From NCBI GenBank assembly GCA_038894275.1, contig JAWAPU010000008.1, forward strand, positions 1-17,394: a DNA stretch of 17,394 nt, read 5' to 3'. Below the pieces are notes generated by a model. That model saw only the letters and a program-made list of their open reading frames with translations, was not told the DNA's origin and searched no databases. Shown in pieces: positions 6,233-12,297 of this stretch. The position numbers were made by a program, and so were the translations under genes. Numbering within the stretch: position 1 is the first letter of the stretch; the number at the start of each line of letters is the position of its first letter. The stretch is from JAWAPU01 sp038894275 (GTDB lineage: Archaea; Nanobdellota; Nanobdellia; UBA10117).

Positions 6233-6820
6233 ATGCCATTTTATATAATAGAACATTTAGAACCAAAACTATACGAGTGGTGTTTTTTAGAGTATAAACA
6301 TATTTCTAAAATTGTTGGCAGGAAAAATTTACTTTTTACAAATTTGAAAAATTTAACCAATAATGAAATTGCAAAGCTAAAAAAACTTGGTAAAACAGAA
6401 GAAAAAAGTGTTTTAGAATTAAATTTAGATAAAAATAAAACTTGCATTCTGGACCCTAATGCTAAAAAAACTTTAACGCCAAAAATAGCAAAAAAATTCG
6501 AAAACTTTATTTTTGGTGGAATTTTGGGAGATAATCCCCCGAAAGCCAGAACTTATGAATTTTTAACACAAAAATCAAATTTCCCAGCGTTTAATTTAGG
6601 CAAAATGCAAATGTCTACAGACACAGCAGTGGCAGTTTGTAAAGAAATAATTTTTGATAAAAGTTTAGCAAAATTGAAATTTAAAAATAATTTAGAGATA
6701 AGAATAGAAAAAAATTTGTGGGAAGAATTACCTTATAGATATCTAATTAAAAACAACAAGATTTTATTCACTCCAGGAGTAAAAAAATTGTTAAAAAAAT
6801 TTGCTGAAAAAGGACTTTAG
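6233..6820 (+). CDS. Sfm1-type SPOUT methyltransferase (RNA_Me_trans/DUF431)
   Basis: The 195-aa protein resembles yeast Sfm1 (YOR021C) and its archaeal relatives. Sfm1 is a SPOUT-fold, SAM-dependent enzyme that methylates an arginine of ribosomal protein uS3. Shared features along the length are YIIEHLEP at the N-terminus with EWCFLEY following, a CILDPNA segment at 71-77, FIFGGILGDNPPKART at 92-107, LGKMQMSTDTAV at 122-133 (cofactor-binding knot), and ELPYRYL at 165-171. A function on uS3 is inferred from the yeast homologue; the Pfam label predicts an RNA methyltransferase. The frame can be extended three codons to a TTG, but the ATG at 6233, one base after the upstream stop, begins the conserved region. 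It converges on dtdA with only four bases between stops. Confidence 0.88.
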   Translation: MPFYIIEHLEPKLYEWCFLEYKHISKIVGRKNLLFTNLKNLTNNEIAKLKKLGKTEEKSVLELNLDKNKTCILDPNAKKTLTPKIAKKFENFIFGGILGDNPPKARTYEFLTQKSNFPAFNLGKMQMSTDTAVAVCKEIIFDKSLAKLKFKNNLEIRIEKNLWEELPYRYLIKNNKILFTPGVKKLLKKFAEKGL

Positions 6821-6824
6821 AAAA

Positions 6825-7589
6825 TTAAATTTTTTCCCAATTAATTTTATGTTTTTCCAAAATATCTATTATTTTTTCTCTTTGTTCTGCTTTTAACCCT
6901 TTCCATTCAAGCGCCACGAAGTCTGGTTTTGGCCAAGTTTTTTCAATTGCTTGGAGAACCATTTTTTCATTTAACGTATCGCTATGATAGCTTGGACAAA
7001 TATGGCCAATTGCAAATTTCCCAGATAAAATTTTTTTAGTCCAAACAGGTGCATAGTGTGGCCCACCAAAACCTACACATATGTCTTCTTTTTCCGGTTC
7101 TTTTTTTAACAATTCAAGTATTGTTGTTGCCACTATTTCACAAACACTTAAATCCGACCATTGTTTTTCGGAAGAGCCTATTTCGGCAAACATAATTGGT
7201 AAGTCAATTGTTGGACCGTGATGCGTAACTTCTAAACCGACTTCGTAATTTATTTTTTTAGAATCAATTTCTTCTTTTGTTAACCGCAGAAAATTAGTAA
7301 TATAAAGAGCAGGAGCTATAGATAGTGTCTCAGATTTACCGCCAAGATCTGCCGAAGCCCAGTTTCCTGGTGCATGAGCACTAATCATTGCTTTTCCAGA
7401 AGCAGATTTGTGTGTAGAAGGAACAATAACTAATTTTGGTATAGGTTTTTTATCACCTATATAATCTAATTCTAAAACGCCTCTTTTTGTCTTTTCAAAC
7501 TCTACGTCTCGCAAATTCGGCAAATTTATTAAATAATTACCAATATTTTTACTTGCTAAATTTGTTTCAGAAATTACTATTAATTTCAT
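6825..7589 (-). CDS. dtdA: D-aminoacyl-tRNA deacylase, archaeal/plant type
   Basis: The 254-aa enzyme is of the DtdA/DTD2/GEK1 family, which hydrolyses D-aminoacyl-tRNA (and related chirality errors) so that D-residues are kept out of proteins. Family signatures are present in order: STHKSASG at 58-65, SAHAPGNW at 70-77, EVTHHGPT at 120-127, AEIGSSEKQW at 135-144, GFGGPHYAP at 173-181, and GHICPSYH at 195-202. The histidines of these motifs probably coordinate the metal ions used for catalysis. Length is normal and no segment is missing. It is monocistronic, with its own TATA-like box and no Shine-Dalgarno, and it converges with the Sfm1-like gene. Its position beside ribosomal genes fits a translation quality-control role. 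Confidence 0.96.
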   Translation of the reverse strand: MKLIVISETNLASKNIGNYLINLPNLRDVEFEKTKRGVLELDYIGDKKPIPKLVIVPSTHKSASGKAMISAHAPGNWASADLGGKSETLSIAPALYITNFLRLTKEEIDSKKINYEVGLEVTHHGPTIDLPIMFAEIGSSEKQWSDLSVCEIVATTILELLKKEPEKEDICVGFGGPHYAPVWTKKILSGKFAIGHICPSYHSDTLNEKMVLQAIEKTWPKPDFVALEWKGLKAEQREKIIDILEKHKINWEKI

Positions 7590-7613
7590 CTTATCAATAT
7601 AAATTAAAAATTC

Positions 7614-7622
7614 TTATTTAAG
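7614..7622 (-). promoter_or_regulatory. TATA-like promoter of dtdA
   Basis: The minus-strand box TCTTAAATAA-like sequence is centred about 29 bases before the dtdA ATG, in the 43-bp gap after eS6. A closer AT tract (TTTATATT) sits too near the ATG to be the TATA box. The transcript is probably leaderless. Confidence 0.4.
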
Positions 7623-7632
7623 ACTTTTGAGC

Positions 7633-8067
7633 TTAATTTTTGTTTGGATTTTCAATTTTACTTTCTGATTTTTGTAAGTTGACGCCGAAATGTTGCAAAA
7701 GATCTATATCCCCCCATTTAACTATCTTGCAGTTAATTTGAACTATATCTGAATTAATAGTGTTACCTCTGACCAACTTTCTTTCTTTGCGACCTTTAAA
7801 TTTCTTTAAAGGTCTATACCCTTGTTTCGTCCCATCTAAAAGTAATCTTACTTTTCCTCCACTTTGCACATCGGAATGCATAGGAAAACCTGCTTTATCC
7901 GAACCGCCAGTTATCTCGAACTCAAAGCCTGGTAAATTTATTAATTCACCTCTAAATTTATCGCCTATTTTTTTGCCAATTAATTGTTCCGAATCTGGTG
8001 CTCTAAGTTCTGTTTTAAAGCATCTTTTTGTTTTTGGGTCGCCTATTACTAATTTAAAATCTACCAT
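7633..8067 (-). CDS. rps6e: Small-subunit ribosomal protein eS6
   Basis: The 144-aa protein is the archaeal/eukaryotic eS6 of the 30S subunit, absent from bacteria. It begins with the conserved VDFKLVIGDPKTKRCFK, followed by IGKKIGDKFRGELINLPGFEFEITGGSDKAGFPM, with the characteristic GGSDKAGFPMH at 54-64, and KFKGRKERKLVRGNTI near 89-104. A short charged tail (SESKIENPNKN) extends beyond the usual archaeal length. Its ATG lies one base after the uS7 stop with no Shine-Dalgarno, so translation is likely coupled by re-initiation. It is the last gene of the uS12-uS7-eS6 operon. eS6 downstream of uS7 is not the textbook str-operon order, in which EF-1A usually follows. Confidence 0.97.
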   Translation of the reverse strand: MVDFKLVIGDPKTKRCFKTELRAPDSEQLIGKKIGDKFRGELINLPGFEFEITGGSDKAGFPMHSDVQSGGKVRLLLDGTKQGYRPLKKFKGRKERKLVRGNTINSDIVQINCKIVKWGDIDLLQHFGVNLQKSESKIENPNKN

Positions 8068-8068
8068 T

Positions 8069-8830
8069 TTATCGTGATGCAGCAGCCTGTCTTTCTAATT
8101 CAGTTTTTTTAGTTATGCAATTTGATTTCGGATCGTTTGACGCTGTAGCAATGATTTCATCAGCTAATGCTTGCCACATTTGTTTTTTATTTTTTCTCGA
8201 CGCTATAAATGCGCCCTGTACCATCCATCTCAGCGCTAAATCGATTCTTCTTTGTGGAGCCATGTCCGCAGCTTTTGGGTATCTTACGCCACCATATTCT
8301 ATAGTAGCGATACCTTCACAGGGCGTGCCAATTTCGATGGCTCTTACAAAAACTTCAATAGGGTTTTTATTTGTTTTCTTTTCAATTGTTTCAAATGTTT
8401 TTCGTATTATATTTAGTTGAGTAGGATACATTCCAGGTAAGTGTTTAGAGCTCCAATAATGTTTTTTACCTTTATGACCTGGCACCATTAACTTGCCTAT
8501 TAATCTTTCGACTATATTTTTCTTTGATTTCCAAAATTGTTTTTTAATAGCTCGCCCTGCTGAGTAAGGTATATATACAGGAGTTAAATTAATATACGGT
8601 TTCAAACCAGGATCTTTAACTTCGACATCAAAAGACCAAGTGCCTAATAATTTGATATTTTTTTTATTGTCTGAGAATTTATTTGTTGGTTCTGCGGCTA
8701 CGCCGCTTTCTTTTTTAACTTTTTTAATTTTAGTTGATTTTGTTTTCTTACTTTGTGTCTCTTCTGCGATTTTTTTACTTTTATCTTCTTTTTCAATTTC
8801 AGCGTTTTCTTTTTTAATTTTTGTGCTCAT
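8069..8830 (-). CDS. rps7: Small-subunit ribosomal protein uS7 with long N-terminal extension
   Basis: The 253-aa protein is uS7, the 16S rRNA 3'-domain organiser and E-site neighbour. The conserved body starts near residue 60 with KLLGTWSFDVEVKDPGLKPY. It continues with AGRAIKKQFWKSKKNIVERL, MVPGHKGKKHYWSSKH and NPIEVFVRAIEIGTPCEGIA, and ends with PQRRIDLALRWMVQGA, DEIIATASNDPKS and ERQAAASR. Archaeal uS7 is usually about 190-215 residues. Here the first ~58 are a disordered Lys/Glu/Ser-rich extension. No alternative Met, Val(GTG) or Leu(TTG) start exists in that stretch, so the extension is probably real. The ATG follows the uS12 stop by one base, without a Shine-Dalgarno. Confidence 0.97.
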   Translation of the reverse strand: MSTKIKKENAEIEKEDKSKKIAEETQSKKTKSTKIKKVKKESGVAAEPTNKFSDNKKNIKLLGTWSFDVEVKDPGLKPYINLTPVYIPYSAGRAIKKQFWKSKKNIVERLIGKLMVPGHKGKKHYWSSKHLPGMYPTQLNIIRKTFETIEKKTNKNPIEVFVRAIEIGTPCEGIATIEYGGVRYPKAADMAPQRRIDLALRWMVQGAFIASRKNKKQMWQALADEIIATASNDPKSNCITKKTELERQAAASR

Positions 8831-8831
8831 T

Positions 8832-9272
8832 TTATCGTCCGACAGTTTTTTCTATCTTTTTCTTACAGAGCCATTTTAGCGGTTGATTGTTAACTTTTAT
8901 AACTTTCCATTTAACTTCCGGAATGTCTCCTTTTGATTTGCCCATTCTCCCACCAATACCTTCAACTAAAACCTCATCATGTTCGTTTATAAAAGTTATA
9001 GCATGATTGCCAGGGCAAAACGCGGTAATTTGCTTGCCATTTTTGTTTAATTGTATTCTTACAGCTTTTCGCATTGCAGAATTTGGCTGTTTGGCTTCTA
9101 GTTGCCTCTTCTCTAAAACAAGACCGCGCGCCATTGGCGCACCTTCCAATGGATCGATGCGTTCTTTTAATCGTAAAACTCTTTTAACATACCATTTATT
9201 ATTCCATCTGAATTTCTTTCTTCTATTTTTAACTTTCTTTCCAGCAAATAGTCCTCTTCCTTTTTTAGACAT
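8832..9272 (-). CDS. rps12: Small-subunit ribosomal protein uS12
   Basis: The 146-aa decoding-centre protein of the 30S subunit is complete. It has the archaeal/eukaryotic-type N-terminus rich in Arg/Lys (KKVKNRRKKFRW) and the EGAPMARGLVLEK segment near 43-55. The KQPNSAMRKAVRIQL motif at 61-75 corresponds to the decoding loop. Near 87-108 it has PGNHAITFINEHDEVLVEGIGG, and near 108-116 it has GRMGKSKGD. It heads the uS12-uS7-eS6 operon and has a clear TATA-like box placed so that its mRNA should be leaderless. This cluster lies on the opposite strand from the RNA polymerase genes, whereas in many archaea uS12-uS7 follow rpoA2 and nusA on the same strand. Confidence 0.98.
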   Translation of the reverse strand: MSKKGRGLFAGKKVKNRRKKFRWNNKWYVKRVLRLKERIDPLEGAPMARGLVLEKRQLEAKQPNSAMRKAVRIQLNKNGKQITAFCPGNHAITFINEHDEVLVEGIGGRMGKSKGDIPEVKWKVIKVNNQPLKWLCKKKIEKTVGR

Positions 9273-9294
9273 ATTTTTGGCTTTGTGATGTTTA

Positions 9295-9304
9295 TTTATA
9301 AAAG
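9295..9304 (-). promoter_or_regulatory. TATA-like promoter of the uS12 operon
   Basis: On the minus strand the box reads CTTTTATAAA and is the best TATA match in the window. Its centre is about 27 bases before the uS12 ATG, so transcription should start at or within a base or two of the ATG. Confidence 0.6.
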
Positions 9305-9323
9305 TATCGCTAGGAGTTGTTTG

Positions 9324-10619
9324 TTATTTTTCTACACAGATGATTTCCAATTTAAAACCAAAATTGTCTGCAAAAGTATTTTTAAGCGTTTTTTTGAGCT
9401 TATTTATTATTTCTTCATATTTTTCAATTTCACAATTATTTTTTATGCAAGTTAATTTTCCAACATAATTTATTTGATAAATTTCAAGATTATTTGTTAT
9501 GTTTTGTATGATTATTTTGCCGAATGAATTATTTTGCGTGTCTGCACTTACAGGCAAGTAAATCTCTAGAAATTTATTGTCTTTGTCGTATACAATACAA
9601 CAAGGAACTTTTATTTCGTTGCACTTTTTCACAGTTTCAAATATTTCTTTTGCAGCATTTAATTTTTCAGCTAGGGTTTGGACTTCCTCAAAGCATTGCT
9701 TAATTTTTTCATATCTTTCGTACGCCTCAATTTTTTCTTTGTTTTTTTCTACGTCAATTTTGTCAACAATTTCTTTAACCAAATGCGCTGCAGGAATTAA
9801 ATTTGCTTCATATGCCTTTTTGAGTTTGAGCTCTTCGCCAGCTCGCATAGCTTCCGCTTTTAAATGTTCGTATTCTTCCATCTTGAAATTTTTAATCTCG
9901 CTTAGTATTTTTTCAAAATCTTCTGAAGTGGTTACTTGAAAATTATATTTTTCAAATATTTCTTTTAATAGAGTTTCTTCAGATTTTGTGTTATAATTTA
10001 TAATTTCTTCTAAATTAGAAAAATTACTAATTTTTGAGATACGTTCTTTTACAGCAGACTCGGCTAATGTTAGGTAAGCCTTAAAAACACTATCAATTTC
10101 GGAAAACTGATTTTTTATGTGTTCTTCAATTTTGGCTATCTTTTGTTTTTGTTGTTCAACAATTTGACTTAGCGTAGAATATTCTTGTTCTATACGTTGT
10201 TTTTCTGCCAAAGTTGATCCAAACTTATCTCGTAGTTTTTTAACATCTTTTTCTAACTCATTTTTTTGCCGTCTAACTTTTTCCAATTCTTCTAAAAGTT
10301 TTTTATTTTTATTTTGCAAGGCAACAAGATCAGCACTATTGTATTTGTCAGAATTTTCTTCTGCCGCAATTTTTTCCACATTAACTCCGTTTATGCGGCT
10401 ACAAATAGTCTCTATGTCATTTTCGTCAACCACGCCTTTCGGAGCTTCTATAACGATACATCTATTTTCACGCAAAATAGTAATTTGGTCTCGACAACCT
10501 TTGTTTTTAAAATATTGTTTAGTTCTGTCTTCCGCAAATAAATCATACGGTTTGTCTTCTCTCCAAGTTCCAGGTTCTTTAACTTCTATGATCCATTTCT
10601 CTAAGTTTTTATTTGCCAT
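9324..10619 (-). CDS. Unknown coiled-coil protein (431 aa)
   Basis: I do not recognise this 431-residue protein. Three parts are visible. Residues 1-~82 form a compact alpha/beta domain containing IEVKEPGTWREDKPYD, CIVIEAPKG and VDENDIETICSRING. Residues ~95-175 form a strong coiled coil (for example LLEELEKVRRQKNELEKDVK), continued by further charged helices to about 320. The C-terminal ~100 residues return to alternating strands and helices, with PCCIVYDKDNKFLEIYLPVS and a Cys pair in TCIKNNCEIEKY. There is no transmembrane segment, Walker motif or SMC head, so it is not an SMC/Rad50 ATPase. It looks like a cytosolic oligomeric scaffold. It stands alone, with its own TATA-like box and a probably leaderless start. 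Confidence 0.8.
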   Translation of the reverse strand: MANKNLEKWIIEVKEPGTWREDKPYDLFAEDRTKQYFKNKGCRDQITILRENRCIVIEAPKGVVDENDIETICSRINGVNVEKIAAEENSDKYNSADLVALQNKNKKLLEELEKVRRQKNELEKDVKKLRDKFGSTLAEKQRIEQEYSTLSQIVEQQKQKIAKIEEHIKNQFSEIDSVFKAYLTLAESAVKERISKISNFSNLEEIINYNTKSEETLLKEIFEKYNFQVTTSEDFEKILSEIKNFKMEEYEHLKAEAMRAGEELKLKKAYEANLIPAAHLVKEIVDKIDVEKNKEKIEAYERYEKIKQCFEEVQTLAEKLNAAKEIFETVKKCNEIKVPCCIVYDKDNKFLEIYLPVSADTQNNSFGKIIIQNITNNLEIYQINYVGKLTCIKNNCEIEKYEEIINKLKKTLKNTFADNFGFKLEIICVEK

Positions 10620-10640
10620 ATTTTAAACATAAAAAATAAT

Positions 10641-10649
10641 TTTTTAAAC
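10641..10649 (-). promoter_or_regulatory. TATA-like promoter of the coiled-coil gene
   Basis: The minus-strand box GTTTAAAAA is centred about 26 bases before the ATG at 10619, in the 68-bp gap after the membrane-anchored protein gene. It is consistent with a leaderless transcript. Confidence 0.4.
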
Positions 10650-10687
10650 TTTGTGCGTTAGCTCAAAAATTATTTCAAATTTATGAT

Positions 10688-11110
10688 TTATTCAATTATT
10701 GTTTCATAAAGTAAATTAGAATTTTGCCAAATAGATATTTTTTCTAATGGACCCAAGTAATTAAAACTGCCTTGAAAGCCTTGCTTTTTTATTACTTGAA
10801 TGCATGTTTCTGTAGAAGGTTGTATTTTTATATTTATTTTAATTTCTTGATTTTTAATTTCGTAAGTAGCATAAAGTTTGTTACAGGGGGTAGGTTTTTC
10901 TACAAACCCTTCGAAAATCACTCTATCTCTTGTCTTAGATATGTACACATGAAATTCGTTTATTTTTTCATCTTCATTAAATTGAAAATTTGTAATTTGG
11001 ATTTTATTTTTTTCTTGTAGTTCTAAGAGCATTAAACTCGCAGCAAAGATAATTACAATTATTAAAATCACGCAAACAATAGCATTTTTTTTCAATTTCA
11101 AAGCAGCCAT
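10688..11110 (-). CDS. Unknown membrane-anchored extracytoplasmic protein with Cys pair
   Basis: The 140-aa protein has a short basic N-terminus (ALKLKK) and one hydrophobic segment at about 10-29 (NAIVCVILIIVIIFAASLML). This predicts an N-in, C-out anchor or uncleaved signal sequence. The outer domain is beta-rich. It contains FEGFVEKPTPCNKLY, a strand pair EIKNQEIKINIKIQP, then TCIQVI and GSFNYLGPLEKISIW. C76 and C103 are the only cysteines outside the membrane segment and could form a disulfide. The pattern FVEKPTPC...TCIQVI is reminiscent of small secreted archaeal and bacterial beta-domain proteins, but I cannot name the family. It is transcribed divergently from tRNA-Asp through a shared AT-rich promoter region. 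Confidence 0.8.
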   Translation of the reverse strand: MAALKLKKNAIVCVILIIVIIFAASLMLLELQEKNKIQITNFQFNEDEKINEFHVYISKTRDRVIFEGFVEKPTPCNKLYATYEIKNQEIKINIKIQPSTETCIQVIKKQGFQGSFNYLGPLEKISIWQNSNLLYETIIE

Positions 11111-11127
11111 TTCCCAAAAAGAAAAAT

Positions 11128-11141
11128 TTAAAATATATATT
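11128..11141. promoter_or_regulatory. Shared AT-rich divergent promoter (membrane protein / tRNA-Asp)
   Basis: The tract TTTAAAATATATAT reads as a TATA box on both strands. Its right half is centred about 27 bases before the minus-strand ATG at 11110, and its left half about 27 bases before the first base of the tRNA at 11158. A single 48-bp gap therefore appears to hold both promoters. Confidence 0.45.
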
Positions 11142-11157
11142 TTTCGAAATTAATTAT

Positions 11158-11229
11158 GCCCGCGTAGTCTAGTGGTTAGGATAGAGCCCTGTCACGGCTC
11201 AGACCCGAGTTCAAATCTCGGCGCGGGCG
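11158..11229 (+). tRNA. trnD: tRNA-Asp (anticodon GTC)
   Basis: The sequence folds into a full cloverleaf of 72 bases. The acceptor arm is GCCCGCG paired with CGCGGGC, with discriminator G73. The D-arm is GTCT/GGAT with a terminal G-U pair and an AGTGGTTA loop. The anticodon arm is GAGCC/GGCTC with loop CTGTCAC (anticodon GTC). The variable loop has four bases. The T-arm is CCGAG/CTCGG with loop TTCAAAT. There is no intron and no encoded CCA; a short T-rich tract (CTTTTAAATTTT) follows and may end transcription. Confidence 0.97.
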
Positions 11230-11293
11230 CTTTTAAATTTTAAACAATTTAAATTAGAATTTATTGGCTTGTCAATGCTTTGCATATTCGTAA

Positions 11294-11302
11294 TTTTTAT
11301 TA
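11294..11302 (+). promoter_or_regulatory. TATA-like promoter of the double-HTH gene
   Basis: The tract TTTTTATTA is centred about 28 bases before the ATG at 11326, with more A/T sequence around it. This spacing supports starting the protein at 11326 with a leaderless mRNA rather than further upstream. Confidence 0.4.
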
Positions 11303-11325
11303 AATTTATCTACTTTTTTTTTAAA

Positions 11326-11889
11326 ATGATCGCGGAAGAGAAAAAAAGAGAGATATACGAAGCCCATAAAATAGGGTTGAGCTCAAGGAAAGCAGCTGAA
11401 TTTGCTGGCGTTGATCGAACGACTGTTTTAAATTATTGGCGTAAAGCTGGGTTGCATCCAAATTTTGCTCCACACGCCTCAAATAGACTCCCAAAAGAAA
11501 CGATAGAAAAAATATTCGAAGCATACAATTTAGGTATGTGTGTAAACGAAGCTGCAGAATATGCAAACGTTCATCCTTCTACAATTCGTAAGTATTGGAA
11601 GCAAGCAGGATTAGTGGTTGAATTTAAAAAGCCTAAAACGCCTTCTTTAGATACTTTGTTGTATAAAGTTTTTCAAAACTCAGAAGAAGAATTAACTTTT
11701 AGCGAGCTTATACACAGAATCGAAGAGGTCGAAAAAGTCGAAAGCATAGGAATAAACAAAAAAGGTTTAGAAGAAAAAATTGATTTTTTAGTGAAACTTG
11801 GCTTTTATACGAAAATAGAGAATGCGGGTGTTATAAAATATAAAGCAGGAATGCCTAAAGCAATGTTAAGCTATGACGATGAAGCTTAA
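11326..11889 (+). CDS. DNA-binding protein with two tandem HTH domains
   Basis: From the ATG at 11326 the protein is 187 aa. It contains two homologous helix-turn-helix units of the homeodomain-like/resolvase-HTH type. The first, at ~6-43, has KIGLSSRKAAEFAGVDRTTV then LNYWRKAGL. The second, at ~57-95, has NLGMCVNEAAEYANVHPSTI then RKYWKQAGL. Residues ~108-172 look like a winged-helix module (TFSELIHRIEEVE, LEEKIDFLVKLGFYTKIE, and a wing near VIKYKAG). It has no catalytic or ligand-binding domain, so it is probably a transcriptional regulator or chromatin-associated factor. The frame extends 19 codons upstream to 11269, but that stretch is a hydrophobic AT-rich run overlapping the promoter, so I rejected it. 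It lies directly before the RNA polymerase operon, in the same orientation, with a separate promoter between them. Confidence 0.82.
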   Translation: MIAEEKKREIYEAHKIGLSSRKAAEFAGVDRTTVLNYWRKAGLHPNFAPHASNRLPKETIEKIFEAYNLGMCVNEAAEYANVHPSTIRKYWKQAGLVVEFKKPKTPSLDTLLYKVFQNSEEELTFSELIHRIEEVEKVESIGINKKGLEEKIDFLVKLGFYTKIENAGVIKYKAGMPKAMLSYDDEA

Positions 11890-11958
11890 CTGAAAGATAA
11901 GTTATAATTGGGCTACGCTTTTTGTAGTTTAATTTAGTCTAAGTAATAAATAGAAAAA

Positions 11959-11967
11959 TTTATAAAT
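11959..11967 (+). promoter_or_regulatory. TATA-like promoter of the RNA polymerase operon
   Basis: The box TTTATAAAT is a strong archaeal TATA match, preceded by an A-rich stretch (AGAAAAA) that could contribute to the BRE. Transcription is expected near 11988-11990. That leaves a leader of about 65 bases before the likely rpoH ATG, unlike the leaderless arrangement seen for most other first genes here. Confidence 0.55.
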
Positions 11968-11988
11968 CTGATTTTGAATGCTCAACTA

Positions 11989-12053
11989 ATGCTTGCTCCG
12001 TTCCCATAGAGGACAACGTGAGCGAACTTCGCCTCTTAAGCAAAGGCGATAAA
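11989..12053 (+). promoter_or_regulatory. rpoH 5' leader with mini-ORF and two candidate ribosome-binding sites
   Basis: The predicted transcript start coincides with an ATG that opens a six-codon frame (MLAPFP, stop TAG at 12007-12009). Its stop overlaps an AGAGGA site that precedes an in-frame GTG (12018) of the rpoH frame. A second weaker site, AAAGG at 12042-12046, precedes the ATG at 12054. The segment CCTCT (12032-12036) can pair with AGAGG (12008-12012), while the overlapping GCCT (12031-12034) can pair with AGGC (12044-12047). These pairings are mutually exclusive. A regulatory role is inference only. Confidence 0.35.
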
Positions 12054-12296
12054 ATGGCTGAAGAAATTAAATCGTCTCAAATATTAAATCATTTTTTAGT
12101 CCCTCAACATATAGTTCTTTCAGAAGAAGAAGCAAAAGCACTTTTGGAACGGTTTAACATTTCTCCTTTTCAACTGCCCATTTTGTTAGCTAACGACCCA
12201 ATAGCAAAAACAATAGGAGCAAAACCAGGCAACATAGTCAAAATTATACGAAAAGGTCTACTTAATAAATACGAATATTATCGTTACGTTAAATAA
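12054..12296 (+). CDS. rpoH: RNA polymerase subunit Rpo5 (RpoH)
   Basis: The 80-aa subunit is the archaeal counterpart of the C-terminal part of eukaryotic RPB5 and sits in the lower jaw of RNA polymerase. Family landmarks are NHFLVPQHIVLSEEEAKALL, FQLPILLANDPIAK, GAKPGNIVKIIRKG and the terminal YYRYVK. The usual RKSxTAG-like stretch is RKGLLNKYE here, a mild divergence. I prefer the ATG at 12054, which gives the normal family length. An in-frame GTG at 12018 has a better Shine-Dalgarno (AGAGGA) and would add 12 residues (SELRLLSKGDK after the start). It is first in the operon; one base separates its stop from rpoB2. Confidence 0.94.
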   Translation: MAEEIKSSQILNHFLVPQHIVLSEEEAKALLERFNISPFQLPILLANDPIAKTIGAKPGNIVKIIRKGLLNKYEYYRYVK

Positions 12297-12297
12297 A

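Noticed and set aside
11269..11325. N-terminal extension of the HTH protein with a hydrophobic stretch that could look like a membrane anchor
   Set aside because: The residues come from the AT-rich promoter tract; a well-placed TATA-like box and the ATG at 11326 give a better start.
11326..11889. HTH protein as a transposase or resolvase fragment
   Set aside because: There is no DDE or serine-recombinase catalytic region, no terminal repeats, and the protein has a complete C-terminal domain of its own.
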